Shown: positions 18,600 through 28,770, numbered from the stretch's first letter. The stretch is DNA of 64,000 bases from Algibacter_G agarivorans (GCF_039543245.1 NZ_BAABJJ010000003.1:1-64000); one strand, 5' to 3'. Notes: generated by a model not told the origin, from the letters alone. A program made the numbers and translations.

Positions 18600-20084
18600 A
18601 TGAAAAAATATTTATTAATTATTGTTATGCTAACCTTTGCGTTTAGCTGTACAACATTAGAAGAAGAACCAAAAGGCTTACTTACGCCTTCTACATACTA
18701 CAAAACACAAACAGATCTTGATGCTGGAGTTTCAGCAATATATCGCCCATATATGGAATTTTTCCTTAATGCTCAAGGTTCAATACCTACATTAGCAGGA
18801 GATGATGTTACCACAAGATTAGGATCTAATAAAGGGGATTATCGCGAGTTTGACCAATTTCAGTACACTGCAGGAAATGGCTGGTTACAGGAACATGGAT
18901 GGAATCATTTATTTAGGACTATTTTTTATGCAAATGCTGTAATTTCAAATTATACAAATGCACCTGAAGGCCTTGAAAGAGAACAAGCTGTAGCTCAGGC
19001 ATTTTTCTTAAGAGGATGGGCTTATTTTCAATTGGTAAGAACATTTGGACCTGTACCTTTAGTAACAACAGATGTAGCTTCAGGGGAAGAGCCTAGATCT
19101 CCAGAAAGTGATGTATATGATCAAGTTATTAAAGATTTAGACTTTGCTACAGAAAACTTGCCAGATATTTGGCCTGGGGAACCAGGGAGACCTACTGTTT
19201 GGGCTGCTAAATTTATGTTGGCAAAAGTATATTTAACGACTGCTGGTTGGCCTTTAAAAAATACAGCTAACTATGCTAAAGCTGCGGGTTTAGCTAAAGA
19301 TGTTATAGATAATTCTGGTCATGATTTAATGCCTGTTTTTAGAGATCTTTGGTTAGTTGCAAACGATAATAACGTAGAAAGTGTATTAGCAGTGCAAGCT
19401 GATAATGGTGGAGATTGGGGCTTAAGCAATAGAATGCCTCTTTCTATTGGTGCGCCAGATGATAGTCCTGGAAATGGTTGGGATGATTATTTTGCTGAAA
19501 TAGCTTTCTTTAATGAGTTTCCTGAAGGACCAAGAAAAGATGATACGTTTAGAACATCTTTTGCAGGTGGTTCTTTAGCTTGGGAGGAAACTATTCAAGG
19601 TAATCCATATTACTCAAAACTTACGGGATATAGCTTACCTCAAAATTGGCAAAATAGTTTGAATCCTTATGTGTTAAGGTTTGCAGATGTTTTATTAATG
19701 TATGCCGAGGCACAAAACAAAGCAGATGGTAACCCAAATGGGGATGCTTATGATGCCTTAAACAAAGTTCGAAGAAGAGCTGCAGGAGTTACCGATAACA
19801 GTGTTGACTTAACAGGTTTAAATAGTGACGAATTCCATAAAGCTGTAATAGCAGAAGCTGGATGGGAATTTGCTGGAGAGTGGCATAGATGGTACAACTT
19901 AGTTAGAAATGAAATGGTTGCAGAGGCTACAGGTAAAAGGATAACGGATGATAGAGAATTGCCACTTATAGGGGCTTCTGCAGGAAGTCCAGAAAGTGCA
20001 TTCCAAAAATTCTATTATGCACCAATACCATTGAATGAAATGCTATTAAGACCTGATTGGGATCAAAACCCATGTTGTAATTGA
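18600..20084 (+). CDS. susD: SusD/RagB-family substrate-binding lipoprotein (pair 2)
   Basis: 494 residues, lipobox Cys at 17 (FAFSCTTLEEE). SusD/RagB features include LTPSTYYKTQTDLDAG near the N-terminus, AFFLRGWAYFQLVRTFGPVPL, and the C-terminal FADVLLMYAEAQNKADG and WHRWYNLVRNEM. It caps the SusC barrel and binds the incoming glycan. It is co-transcribed with susC 2. An intrinsic terminator follows 24 bp after the stop, separating it at least partly from the FG-GAP lipoprotein genes. Confidence 0.92.
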   Translation: MKKYLLIIVMLTFAFSCTTLEEEPKGLLTPSTYYKTQTDLDAGVSAIYRPYMEFFLNAQGSIPTLAGDDVTTRLGSNKGDYREFDQFQYTAGNGWLQEHGWNHLFRTIFYANAVISNYTNAPEGLEREQAVAQAFFLRGWAYFQLVRTFGPVPLVTTDVASGEEPRSPESDVYDQVIKDLDFATENLPDIWPGEPGRPTVWAAKFMLAKVYLTTAGWPLKNTANYAKAAGLAKDVIDNSGHDLMPVFRDLWLVANDNNVESVLAVQADNGGDWGLSNRMPLSIGAPDDSPGNGWDDYFAEIAFFNEFPEGPRKDDTFRTSFAGGSLAWEETIQGNPYYSKLTGYSLPQNWQNSLNPYVLRFADVLLMYAEAQNKADGNPNGDAYDALNKVRRRAAGVTDNSVDLTGLNSDEFHKAVIAEAGWEFAGEWHRWYNLVRNEMVAEATGKRITDDRELPLIGASAGSPESAFQKFYYAPIPLNEMLLRPDWDQNPCCN

Positions 20085-20108
20085 TTATTTGAGTTAGTTT
20101 ATTTTATT

Positions 20109-20149
20109 AAAAAACCTCATCTTTATGTTATAAATTGATGAGGTTTTTT
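20109..20149 (+). terminator. Intrinsic terminator between susD 2 and the FG-GAP genes
   Basis: Stem aaaaacctcatc (about 20110-20121) pairs with gatgaggttttt (20137-20148) around a 15-nt loop and ends in a T run. It should lower read-through from susCD into the downstream lipoprotein genes. Confidence 0.75.
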
Positions 20150-20203
20150 CTTAAACACTTCTTCTAAATTAAATTTTTACTTTACCATTATAAAATACAT
20201 TAA

Positions 20204-23200
20204 ATGCCAATTAATAAGCTTATTTTTTTTCTTCTTTTAACTGCTTTTTTTTCATGTGGAAAATCTAAACAAAGTAGCCAATTATTTAAACCAGTTTTAG
20301 AAACAGACTCAAGAATCACTTTCAATAATATTCTAACAGAAACCGATTCTTTAAATTATTTCATTTATCCATACCTCTATTTAGGTGGAGGTGTAGCTAC
20401 TGGAGATATAAACAATGATGGGTTAAGTGATATTTTCTTTGTAGGAAACTTGGTAGAAAACAAGCTCTACCTGAATAAAGGGGATATGAAATTTGAAGAC
20501 CTTACAGATAAAGCACATTTAGAAGGAGGTTCAAAGTGGTTTACTGGGGTAACTATGGTAGATATAAATAACGATGGTTGGTTAGATATTTACGTATGTG
20601 CATCGGGAAAAGATGGCAATGATAAGCGAAATAATTTGTATATAAACAATGGGGATTTGACCTTTACAGAATCTGCAGAAAAATATGGAGTGGATGACAA
20701 TGGATCTTCTATTCAATCTGTTTTTTTCGATTATGATAAAGATGGTGATCTTGATTTATATGTTGCAAATTATCCAATAGCACCCTTTGGTAGCCCAAAT
20801 TCTTATTATTTACATAAAATGAAGAATTTAATAAATGAGGACAGTGATCATTTATATCAAAATAACGGATATGGTGTATTTAAGGATGTTTCTGTGGAAT
20901 CTGGTATTGCAAACTATGGTTTGTCCCTAGGTGTTAGTGTTGGCGATTACAATAATGATGGATTTGAAGACCTTTATATATCAAACGATTTTAATACACC
21001 TGATAAATTTTTTATAAATAATGGTGATGGTACTTTTAACGATAAGCTAAAAGAATCTACCTATCAAACGTCTTGGTTTGGTATGGGAAGCGATGTAGCC
21101 GATTTTAATAATGATGGTCTGCTGGATTTAGTTCAAGTTGATATGACACCAAGGGATAACCGACGAGCCAAAGAAAACATGGCAAGTATGAATGCTTCGC
21201 TATTTTGGAATACTGTTGAAAGCGGGTTTCATTACCAATATATGTTTAATAGTTTACAGCTAAACAGAGGTCTTAATCCAATAAAAGGTGTACAATTTAG
21301 TAATGTAGCTAGAATTGCTGGAATACCAACCACAGATTGGAGTTGGGCACCACTTTTCGCCGATTTTGATAATGATGGCTGGAAAGATATTTTTATTACC
21401 AATGGCATTAAACGCGATGTGAATAATAAAGATTTTTTTAAAGCTAAAAGTATAAAGGCAAACTTTACTGGTGTAATTGATGGTTCTGCATACAAGGAGA
21501 TACCTTCAGAACCCATCGAGAATCGTGTGTTTAAAAATAATGGAGATTTAACTTTTGACAATTTAAGCGAGAATTGGGGACTTAACCTAAAAGGTTTTTC
21601 TCATGGTTGTGCCTATGCAGATTTTGATAATGATGGCGATCTAGATTTGGTAGTAAACAACATGGATCAAATAGCAAGTTTATATAAAAACCAATCAAAT
21701 GTTAAAGACAAACGTTATTTAAGATTAAAGTTTACTGGCACTTCTAATAATACTTTTGGACTTGGCACAAAAGTAAAGATCTTTCATAATGGAACCATGC
21801 AACATCAAGAATTAACGCTTACGAGAGGTTATCAATCATCAGTGGAACCTATAATGCACTTTGGTGTTGGTAACATTCAAAAAATTGATAGTATGGCTAT
21901 TGCTTGGCCAGACGGAAAAAAGGAACTTTTAAAAGATGTAAATACCAACCAAACATTAAATATACAACATTCAAATTCTGTAAGAGTAGTAAATGAAAAC
22001 TTAGCTGAAAAGCATCAATTTAGTGATATTACTCAAGAAATAAACCTCAATTTTAAACACCAGGAAAATCAACATAACGATTACCTTTTCGAACCATTAC
22101 TACCACACCAAAATTCTAAACAGGGTCCTGGTTTAGCAGTTGCCGATGTTAATAACGATGGATTGGATGATTTTTATGTTGGTAATGCCCATAAATCCAA
22201 AGGTTCATTATACTTGCAAAATAGAGATGGGTCTTACTCTGAAAAAGAAGGACCATGGCTAAACGATAATGAAAATGAAGACATGAATGCCCTGTTTTTT
22301 GATGCCGACGGTGATAAAGATATGGATTTGTATGTGGTAAGCGGTGGTAACGAGTTTTTAAGAAACCAAGACTTGTTACAAGACCGATTGTATTTAAATA
22401 TAGGTAATGGTGATTTTATAAAGGCCGAAAATAGTTTACCTTCAATGATAACGAGTGGTAGTTGTGTAAAAGCAGCAGATTACGACAACGATGGTGACTT
22501 AGATCTGTTTATAGGAGGGAGGCTTATTCCCGGAAAATATCCACTTGCGCCTAGAAGTTATATTTTAAGAAATGATGGCAACCATGATAATGAACCTGTT
22601 TTTACAGACGTAACCCAACAAATTGCACCTCAGTTGGTTGCTCCTGGACTTATAACCGATGCACTTTGGTCCGATTTTAATAATGATGGTAATCTAGATT
22701 TGGTGGTTACCGGAGAATGGATGCCTGTTTTATTTTTTGAAAACCAAGATGGTATTTTCAAAGATATAACAGAGTTGTTTGGTTTGCAAAATCAAGTGGG
22801 TTGGTGGTATAGTTTAGCTGAAGGCGATATAGATAATGATGGCGACACAGATTATATAGCAGGAAACTTAGGAGAAAACTATAAATACCAAGCGTCTCCT
22901 AAAGAACCTTTTGAATTATATTCGGGTGACTTTGATAAAAACAAACGACTGGATATTGTTTTAGGATATCACCAAGATGGGAATGAATACCCCGTTAGAG
23001 GCAGACAATGTTCTTCTGAACAAATACCTAATATTAGTTTAAAATTTAAAGATTACAGCTCTTATGCAAATGCTAATTTAGTCGATATTTATGGTAAAGA
23101 AAGTTTAGAAGAATCATTGCACTTAAGCGCAACTAATTTTGCTAGTTGTGTAATATTGAATAATAATGATAAAACTTGGGCTATGTCACCTTTACCCTCA

Positions 23201-23509
23201 TTGGCTCAACTTTCATCTGTAAATAGTATCATTATTAATGATTTTAATAATGATGACAACCTAGACATCATCTTATCTGGAAATTTATATACTTCAGAAG
23301 TTGAAACGCCTAGAAATGATGCTAATTTAGGGCTTTACCTCGTAGGTAACGGTAGCGGAGAATTTGAGCCTATTGATGCCAGCGAAAGCGGACTCTACAT
23401 TGATGGCGATGTTAAAAAAACCACAATAATAAAATCTGCTACAGGAAGTAATCGAATTTTATCGGTTGCTAACGACGGTTATTTGAAAATTTTCAACATT
23501 AATTTCTAA
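20204..23509 (+). CDS. Large FG-GAP/VCBS-repeat lipoprotein with UnbV/ASPIC domain, copy 1
   Basis: 1101 residues, lipobox Cys at 18 (AFFSCGKS). I count 14 calcium-binding loops of the DxNxDGxxD type (for example DINNDGWLD, DYDKDGDLD, DFDNDGDLD), the hallmark of FG-GAP/VCBS beta-propeller repeats. They form two sets around a central UnbV/ASPIC domain at about 520-600 (GLGTKVKIF, HFGVGNIQKIDS, IAWPDGKKE). No glycosidase motif is seen. Proteins of this CRTAC1-like kind often accompany SusCD pairs in marine flavobacteria, but their role is not settled. A surface binding or scaffold protein for the agar system is the simplest inference. The next gene encodes a close homologue 8 bp downstream. Confidence 0.8.
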   Translation: MPINKLIFFLLLTAFFSCGKSKQSSQLFKPVLETDSRITFNNILTETDSLNYFIYPYLYLGGGVATGDINNDGLSDIFFVGNLVENKLYLNKGDMKFEDLTDKAHLEGGSKWFTGVTMVDINNDGWLDIYVCASGKDGNDKRNNLYINNGDLTFTESAEKYGVDDNGSSIQSVFFDYDKDGDLDLYVANYPIAPFGSPNSYYLHKMKNLINEDSDHLYQNNGYGVFKDVSVESGIANYGLSLGVSVGDYNNDGFEDLYISNDFNTPDKFFINNGDGTFNDKLKESTYQTSWFGMGSDVADFNNDGLLDLVQVDMTPRDNRRAKENMASMNASLFWNTVESGFHYQYMFNSLQLNRGLNPIKGVQFSNVARIAGIPTTDWSWAPLFADFDNDGWKDIFITNGIKRDVNNKDFFKAKSIKANFTGVIDGSAYKEIPSEPIENRVFKNNGDLTFDNLSENWGLNLKGFSHGCAYADFDNDGDLDLVVNNMDQIASLYKNQSNVKDKRYLRLKFTGTSNNTFGLGTKVKIFHNGTMQHQELTLTRGYQSSVEPIMHFGVGNIQKIDSMAIAWPDGKKELLKDVNTNQTLNIQHSNSVRVVNENLAEKHQFSDITQEINLNFKHQENQHNDYLFEPLLPHQNSKQGPGLAVADVNNDGLDDFYVGNAHKSKGSLYLQNRDGSYSEKEGPWLNDNENEDMNALFFDADGDKDMDLYVVSGGNEFLRNQDLLQDRLYLNIGNGDFIKAENSLPSMITSGSCVKAADYDNDGDLDLFIGGRLIPGKYPLAPRSYILRNDGNHDNEPVFTDVTQQIAPQLVAPGLITDALWSDFNNDGNLDLVVTGEWMPVLFFENQDGIFKDITELFGLQNQVGWWYSLAEGDIDNDGDTDYIAGNLGENYKYQASPKEPFELYSGDFDKNKRLDIVLGYHQDGNEYPVRGRQCSSEQIPNISLKFKDYSSYANANLVDIYGKESLEESLHLSATNFASCVILNNNDKTWAMSPLPSLAQLSSVNSIIINDFNNDDNLDIILSGNLYTSEVETPRNDANLGLYLVGNGSGEFEPIDASESGLYIDGDVKKTTIIKSATGSNRILSVANDGYLKIFNINF

Positions 23510-23517
23510 AAATATTT

Positions 23518-26500
23518 ATGAGCATATATAGAGCAAAAACCAATAATGTATTTATCTTACTTATTATTGGAATCGTATTTTCTATAAACGTTACATCTTG
23601 TAAAAAAGATAATGAAAATTATGCGCTTGAAAAAACAACAAATATATTACCCTCAAAATTATTTGAGTCAGTTTCATCTTCTTTATCAGGAATTACTTTT
23701 GTTAATGAACTTGTAGAAACCAAAAGCTATAATTACTTTAAATACAACTATTCTTATATAGGAGGTGGCGTTGCTACAGCCGATTTTAATAATGATGGGC
23801 TTCAAGACCTTTTTTTTACTTCAAATAGCAAAGAAAATAAGCTTTATTTAAATAAAGGCAATTTCAAGTTTGATGATATCACTTCTAAAGCTGGAATAAA
23901 TCCGCCTTCTGGATTTAATACTGGTGTAACAGTTGTAGATATTAATCAAGATGGCTATTTAGATATTTATTTATGTCGAGGTGGCTACCAACAAGACAAC
24001 AATAAGTTTGCTAATCTGTTATACATAAATAATGGTGATTTAACGTTTACCGAAAAAGCAAAAAACTATGGGCTTGCAGATGCTAACCGCACCATACAGG
24101 CAACATTTTTTGATTATGATAATGATAACGATTTAGATGTATATATATCTAACGCTCCAGATGTTATTGGAAAATCTAAAGTACTAAACCTCGATGAAGT
24201 TGCTGAAAACCCAGATACATATGAGCAAAAAGGCAGTGATAGGCTTTATGAAAACGATGGTAATGGCTATTTTAATGATGTCTCAAAAAAAGCTGGTATC
24301 ACTTACGATTTAGGGTTTGGGCTAAATCCACAGGTCTGTGATTTAAACAATGATGGTTGGTTGGATATTTACGTTTGTAACGATTTTAATATTCCAGATT
24401 TTACTTATATAAACAACGGCAACGGAACATTTACAGAAAGTAGGGAACAGATGTTTAAGCATATGTCATTCAATAGTATGGGCAGTGATTTTACAGACAT
24501 TAATAATGATGGGCTTTTAGATTTAATGACTTTAGATATGAACCCTGAAGATTATATACGTTCTAAAACTACCATGGCAATGACATCCATAAGTCGGTTT
24601 GAACAGATGGTCAATTCTGGTTACCATTACCAGTATATGCACAATATGCTTCAGTTAAATAATGGAAACGGCACTTTTAGCGAAATCAGCAAACTCTCTG
24701 GTATGGCCGATACCGATTGGAGTTGGGCATTGCTTTCTGCAGATTTTGATTTAGATGGTTATAATGATATTTATATTACCAATGGTGTTTATAGAGATGT
24801 TATGGATAGGGACGCTCATAATGAAACATTGAAAACTTTAAGAGCCAACAGAAGAAAGCCAACAGATGATGATTTTTTAAAGTTCACTAAAATGATGCCG
24901 CAGCAAAAAATTAACAATTTTTTTTATAAAAACAATGGCGATTTAACCTTTGAGAATACCAGTGAAACATGGGTAAACGCAACACCAACATTTTCAAATG
25001 GTGCGGTTTATGCAGATTTGGATAATGATGGGGATTTAGACATTGTAGTTAATAATATTAACGAAGAGGCATCAGTTTTAAAAAATAATGCTATTGACAC
25101 AAAACTTGGACAATATTTAAAAATAAAACTTAAAGGACCTCAAAAAAACAATAATGGTTTGGGTGCTACTATTAAACTCTTCCAAAAAGGGGGTGCTTTA
25201 CAAACAAGACAATTGGTTAATACAAGAGGGTTTTTATCATCGGTTTCAAATGTGATTCATTTTGGTGTTCCTACTGATGAAGCTATCGAAAAAATTGAAA
25301 TACATTGGTTAGATGGAAAGTACCAAGAAATACAAAATGTTCAACCAAACTCACTTTTAAATATTTCATATAGCAATGCAACGAAAGTGCCTATTATTCA
25401 ACAAAAAAAGGATGATGAAACATTGTTTACCAAACTAAAACCAAAATACATACACCAAGACCTATATTTTAACGATTATTCACTTCAGGTACTGTTACCA
25501 CACAAATTATCGCAAACAGGACCAGCTTTAGCCAAAGCAGATGTTAATAATGATGGTTTTGATGATATTTATTTAGGGGGCGGTTTAGGTCAAGCTGGAC
25601 AATTACTTTTAGGAAATACAAATGGTACATTAAAAGATAAGAATATACCAGTTTTCAATCAAGATAAAATGTTCGAAGATCAGGGAGCAACCTTTTTTGA
25701 CGCCGATAATGATGGGGATAAAGACTTGTATGTGGTGAGCGGAAGCTACGAGCTTCATAATAACCAAAAGCTGTTGCAAGACAGGTTGTATATTAATAAT
25801 GGCAACGGGCAATTTACAAGATCCAAAGGTGTGTTACCAAAATTAACGTCATCTGGTTCTGTGGTTGCGCCTTCCGATTTTGATAGTGATGGAGATCTGG
25901 ATTTGTTTGTTGGCGGACGTGTTATTCCAGGTAATTATCCACTTCCTGCAGTAAGTTATATACTTAAAAACAATAATGGTTCATTTAGCATAGAAACCCC
26001 AATGGTTGCTCCCGAATTAGAAAAAATAGGATTGGTTACCAGTGCCGTTTGGATAGATTTAAACAATGATAACAGTCAAGATTTATTGGTTACTGGAGAA
26101 TGGATGGGTATTCATGTCTTTTTAAACAAAGGCGGTGTGTTAGAAAAGAGTACCAATTATAATACTTTAAACAATGCTGTTGGTTGGTGGAATAAAATTT
26201 TGGTAGAAGATATTGATAATGATGGAGATATGGACATTATTGCAGGGAATCTTGGTTTAAATTATAAGTTTCATGCTTCAAATGAAAAACCATTTAAGGT
26301 TTACACAACCGATTTTGATTTTAATGGGACACAAGACATAATTTTAGCAAAAGAATATAAAGGTGAAGAAGTGCCAGTTAGGGGGAAAACATGTATGACT
26401 CAGCAAATACCTGATTTGGCAAAAAAAATACCCAGTTATAATGATTTTGCAAATAAAAACCTTGAAGGCATTTTAGGTAACGCGTTAAATACAGCTTTAA

Positions 26501-26901
26501 ATTACAAAGCTACTGAGTTTAGGTCAGGTATTTTCATTAATAACGGTTCTGATGGTTTTACATTTGAACCTTTTGAAAATAGAATTCAAATTTCACCTAT
26601 AAATAGTATGGTTTATGATGATATTGACGGTGATGGTATTAAAGATTTATTGTTGGCTGGAAACAACTATGTATCCGAGGTTGAAACAACTCGTGCCGAT
26701 GCAGGAATAGGAGCGTTTCTTAAAGGGGATTCTCAGAATAAATTTGAATTTATATCTAATAAGGATCTTGGATTGTTTATTGATAAAGACGTACGGGATA
26801 TGACCGTGATTAAAACAAAAAAAGGAAAAATAGTGTTTGTAACAAACAACAATAGTGAACATGATATGCTTGAAGTAAATTGTAATTTACAATTCAGATA
26901 G
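23518..26901 (+). CDS. Large FG-GAP/VCBS-repeat lipoprotein with UnbV/ASPIC domain, copy 2
   Basis: 1127 residues, lipobox Cys at 28 (NVTSCKKD). The domain order matches the preceding gene: 14 DxNxDGxxD-type calcium loops (DFNNDGLQD, DINQDGYLD, DIDGDGIKD and others) around a central UnbV/ASPIC domain (about 540-620, GLGATIKLFQKGG, HFGVPTDEAIEKIEI, HWLDGKYQE). Conserved blocks shared with copy 1 include TDWSWA, PVRG and the ending SEVET. The pair clearly arose by duplication. It lies 8 bp after copy 1 and is surely co-transcribed. Predicted location is the outer-membrane surface. The function is unknown; glycan binding or complex assembly is inferred from the context. Confidence 0.8.
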   Translation: MSIYRAKTNNVFILLIIGIVFSINVTSCKKDNENYALEKTTNILPSKLFESVSSSLSGITFVNELVETKSYNYFKYNYSYIGGGVATADFNNDGLQDLFFTSNSKENKLYLNKGNFKFDDITSKAGINPPSGFNTGVTVVDINQDGYLDIYLCRGGYQQDNNKFANLLYINNGDLTFTEKAKNYGLADANRTIQATFFDYDNDNDLDVYISNAPDVIGKSKVLNLDEVAENPDTYEQKGSDRLYENDGNGYFNDVSKKAGITYDLGFGLNPQVCDLNNDGWLDIYVCNDFNIPDFTYINNGNGTFTESREQMFKHMSFNSMGSDFTDINNDGLLDLMTLDMNPEDYIRSKTTMAMTSISRFEQMVNSGYHYQYMHNMLQLNNGNGTFSEISKLSGMADTDWSWALLSADFDLDGYNDIYITNGVYRDVMDRDAHNETLKTLRANRRKPTDDDFLKFTKMMPQQKINNFFYKNNGDLTFENTSETWVNATPTFSNGAVYADLDNDGDLDIVVNNINEEASVLKNNAIDTKLGQYLKIKLKGPQKNNNGLGATIKLFQKGGALQTRQLVNTRGFLSSVSNVIHFGVPTDEAIEKIEIHWLDGKYQEIQNVQPNSLLNISYSNATKVPIIQQKKDDETLFTKLKPKYIHQDLYFNDYSLQVLLPHKLSQTGPALAKADVNNDGFDDIYLGGGLGQAGQLLLGNTNGTLKDKNIPVFNQDKMFEDQGATFFDADNDGDKDLYVVSGSYELHNNQKLLQDRLYINNGNGQFTRSKGVLPKLTSSGSVVAPSDFDSDGDLDLFVGGRVIPGNYPLPAVSYILKNNNGSFSIETPMVAPELEKIGLVTSAVWIDLNNDNSQDLLVTGEWMGIHVFLNKGGVLEKSTNYNTLNNAVGWWNKILVEDIDNDGDMDIIAGNLGLNYKFHASNEKPFKVYTTDFDFNGTQDIILAKEYKGEEVPVRGKTCMTQQIPDLAKKIPSYNDFANKNLEGILGNALNTALNYKATEFRSGIFINNGSDGFTFEPFENRIQISPINSMVYDDIDGDGIKDLLLAGNNYVSEVETTRADAGIGAFLKGDSQNKFEFISNKDLGLFIDKDVRDMTVIKTKKGKIVFVTNNNSEHDMLEVNCNLQFR

Positions 26902-26978
26902 TTACTTGAAATTAATTTTTATTCTAGGGGTTGTTCTTTTAAATAACATTGGAACAAACCCTATTGTTATAAGTTTTT

Positions 26979-28607
26979 ATGGATTCAAAATATATAAAAC
27001 TTTTTTTAATAATTATAGCCTTAATTTTTCTAAGTCACAGCGCTACAGCTATTAGCTTAGAACAGGATTCTTTGTTGATAGCAGCCAATAAAGCTTATAA
27101 AAAAGCTAAAAAATTAGAATTCAAAAAGCTAGATAGTGCATTTTATTTGCTAAACACTAGCTATAAAGGTTTTTTAAAATATGGAGACAGTACAAAAGCC
27201 GCCGAAAGTTTAATGGAAATAGGGTATATCTATGGCTCCAATGCCAAGTATGAAGACTCTTATGATGCTTATTGGGAGGCTTTGCTACTTGCTGATCAAA
27301 TTAAAAACGATAAGTTAAAGGCATCTATTTATATTAAAATTGGTCGTCTTTATAGTTTTTTTAAAAGAAAAGATATAGCTATAACCTACTTAAAAAAATC
27401 ATTGAGATTAAATAAAAAGTTGATTAAAAAAAAGATAATTGATGAATCTGTTCTTGTATCTAACTATTACTTTTTAACTGCTACTTATCGAGAAATGAAT
27501 AACCCTGAGCTAGTAAAAACTTATCTTGATAGTTGCTTCATTTATTTTTCAAAATCTCAGGAAATACCCCTTCAAAGATTACTGTTTGAAAAAGCGAACA
27601 TGTTATCTCAGGAAAATAACCCTGTAGAAGCTCTAAAAAGCATGGAGAGCATAGAGCCTTGGTTCTTAGAAAACGAACCCGTTTATTTAGTACTTGTTTA
27701 TACATATTGGGGGGACATGTATAAAAAAATATTTGATTATAATAAAAGTGAGGTCTATTATAAGCTTGCATTAAGTACTTCTGAAAAATACCATAGCCAT
27801 ATAGATTTTACACCTTTAATTTACGAAAAGTTATCCGAAGTATATTTAAACAATAATAAATACGATAAGGCTTTTGAGTCGATAAAAAAATCAAAAGATT
27901 TAGACGCTCAATTTTTTGATAGCAGAAGTGAAAATAATCAACCTATATTTGAGATTAAAGACTCATACAGAATAGAAAAAGAGCGAAAAGAAAAAATAAC
28001 ACAAAAACAAAAGCAAGAACAAGAAAACAAAATATCAAGTTTAAGAAACATTATATTATTAGGGACTATATTTTTTATTTCTATTATCGGAATCATTTAT
28101 TTTAAATATTTAAAATCAAAACATGGAGCTGAAAAAGAAATCATTAAAAGAAATAAAGAATTAGAAATTAAAAAAGCACAAGAGTTATTAGATGTAAAAA
28201 ACAAAGAGTTAGCTACTACAGCATTAAAATTAGTTGAAAAAGATGAATATCTAAAGAGTATTAAAGAAAAATTAAAATCAAAAGAGATAAATTTCAATTC
28301 TAAGGCAGAAGTTAACAAAGTTGTTAAATCTATTTCTATTAATAACGACCAAAGTTGGGAAGAATTTAAATTAAGATTTATTTCTGTTAACGAAAGTTTT
28401 TATGAAAATCTCACAAAAAAATTCCCAAACCTAAGCCAAGGAGATCATAAAATATGTGCGTTAATAAAATTAAATTTCTCGAGTAAAGAAATGTCTAGAC
28501 TTTTAGGAATATCTATAGAATCTGTGCATACGGTACGTTATAGATTAAGAAAAAAAATGAAGCTTGCAAGAGCAATAAATTTAGTTGAATACATAAACAC
28601 ATTATAA
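26979..28607 (+). CDS. Membrane-bound transcription regulator 2: periplasmic TPRs, one membrane helix, LuxR-type HTH
   Basis: 542 residues, paralogue of the 12961-14625 gene. Signal or anchor (about 5-25, LFLIIIALIFLSHSATA), TPR-like helices (about 35-325), membrane helix at about 360-380 (NIILLGTIFFISIIGIIYF), coiled coil (about 380-440), and a LuxR/GerE-type HTH (about 480-540) with FPNLSQGDHKICALIKLN and GISIESVHTVRYRLRKKM. The HTH differs from regulator 1 at only a few positions, so both likely read the same DNA sequence. The sensor parts differ more, so the signals may differ. The conserved doubled operator begins at the base after its stop codon and feeds the ten-gene catabolic operon. 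Confidence 0.82.
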   Translation: MDSKYIKLFLIIIALIFLSHSATAISLEQDSLLIAANKAYKKAKKLEFKKLDSAFYLLNTSYKGFLKYGDSTKAAESLMEIGYIYGSNAKYEDSYDAYWEALLLADQIKNDKLKASIYIKIGRLYSFFKRKDIAITYLKKSLRLNKKLIKKKIIDESVLVSNYYFLTATYREMNNPELVKTYLDSCFIYFSKSQEIPLQRLLFEKANMLSQENNPVEALKSMESIEPWFLENEPVYLVLVYTYWGDMYKKIFDYNKSEVYYKLALSTSEKYHSHIDFTPLIYEKLSEVYLNNNKYDKAFESIKKSKDLDAQFFDSRSENNQPIFEIKDSYRIEKERKEKITQKQKQEQENKISSLRNIILLGTIFFISIIGIIYFKYLKSKHGAEKEIIKRNKELEIKKAQELLDVKNKELATTALKLVEKDEYLKSIKEKLKSKEINFNSKAEVNKVVKSISINNDQSWEEFKLRFISVNESFYENLTKKFPNLSQGDHKICALIKLNFSSKEMSRLLGISIESVHTVRYRLRKKMKLARAINLVEYINTL

Positions 28608-28706
28608 TAAAGTTTTTGTCTATTCCAAATAACAAATTTAAAGACTTTGTATAGTTTTAGTCAAGTTGGTTTTTGACTATAACTATTGTGCTTTCTAGTA
28701 ATTTAG
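28608..28706 (+). promoter_or_regulatory. Doubled direct-repeat operator and promoter of the ten-gene catabolic operon
   Basis: TAAAGT-ttttg-TCTATT (28608-28624) and TATAGT-tttag-TCAAGT (28650-28666) are 42 bp apart. A -7-like TAATTTAG (28699-28706) begins 32 bases after the proximal element. This predicts a transcript start near 28713 and a leader of about 190 nt. Confidence 0.65.
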
Positions 28707-28770
28707 CAAGCATATTCAGTTTCTGTTTTTTTATTGAATCTAGGTTAATCCCATATTTAATTAAATACAT

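Noticed and set aside
26921..26965. Possible terminator before regulator 2 (aggggttgttc against gaacaaaccct)
   Set aside because: The stem has a mismatch and a long loop and no T run follows.
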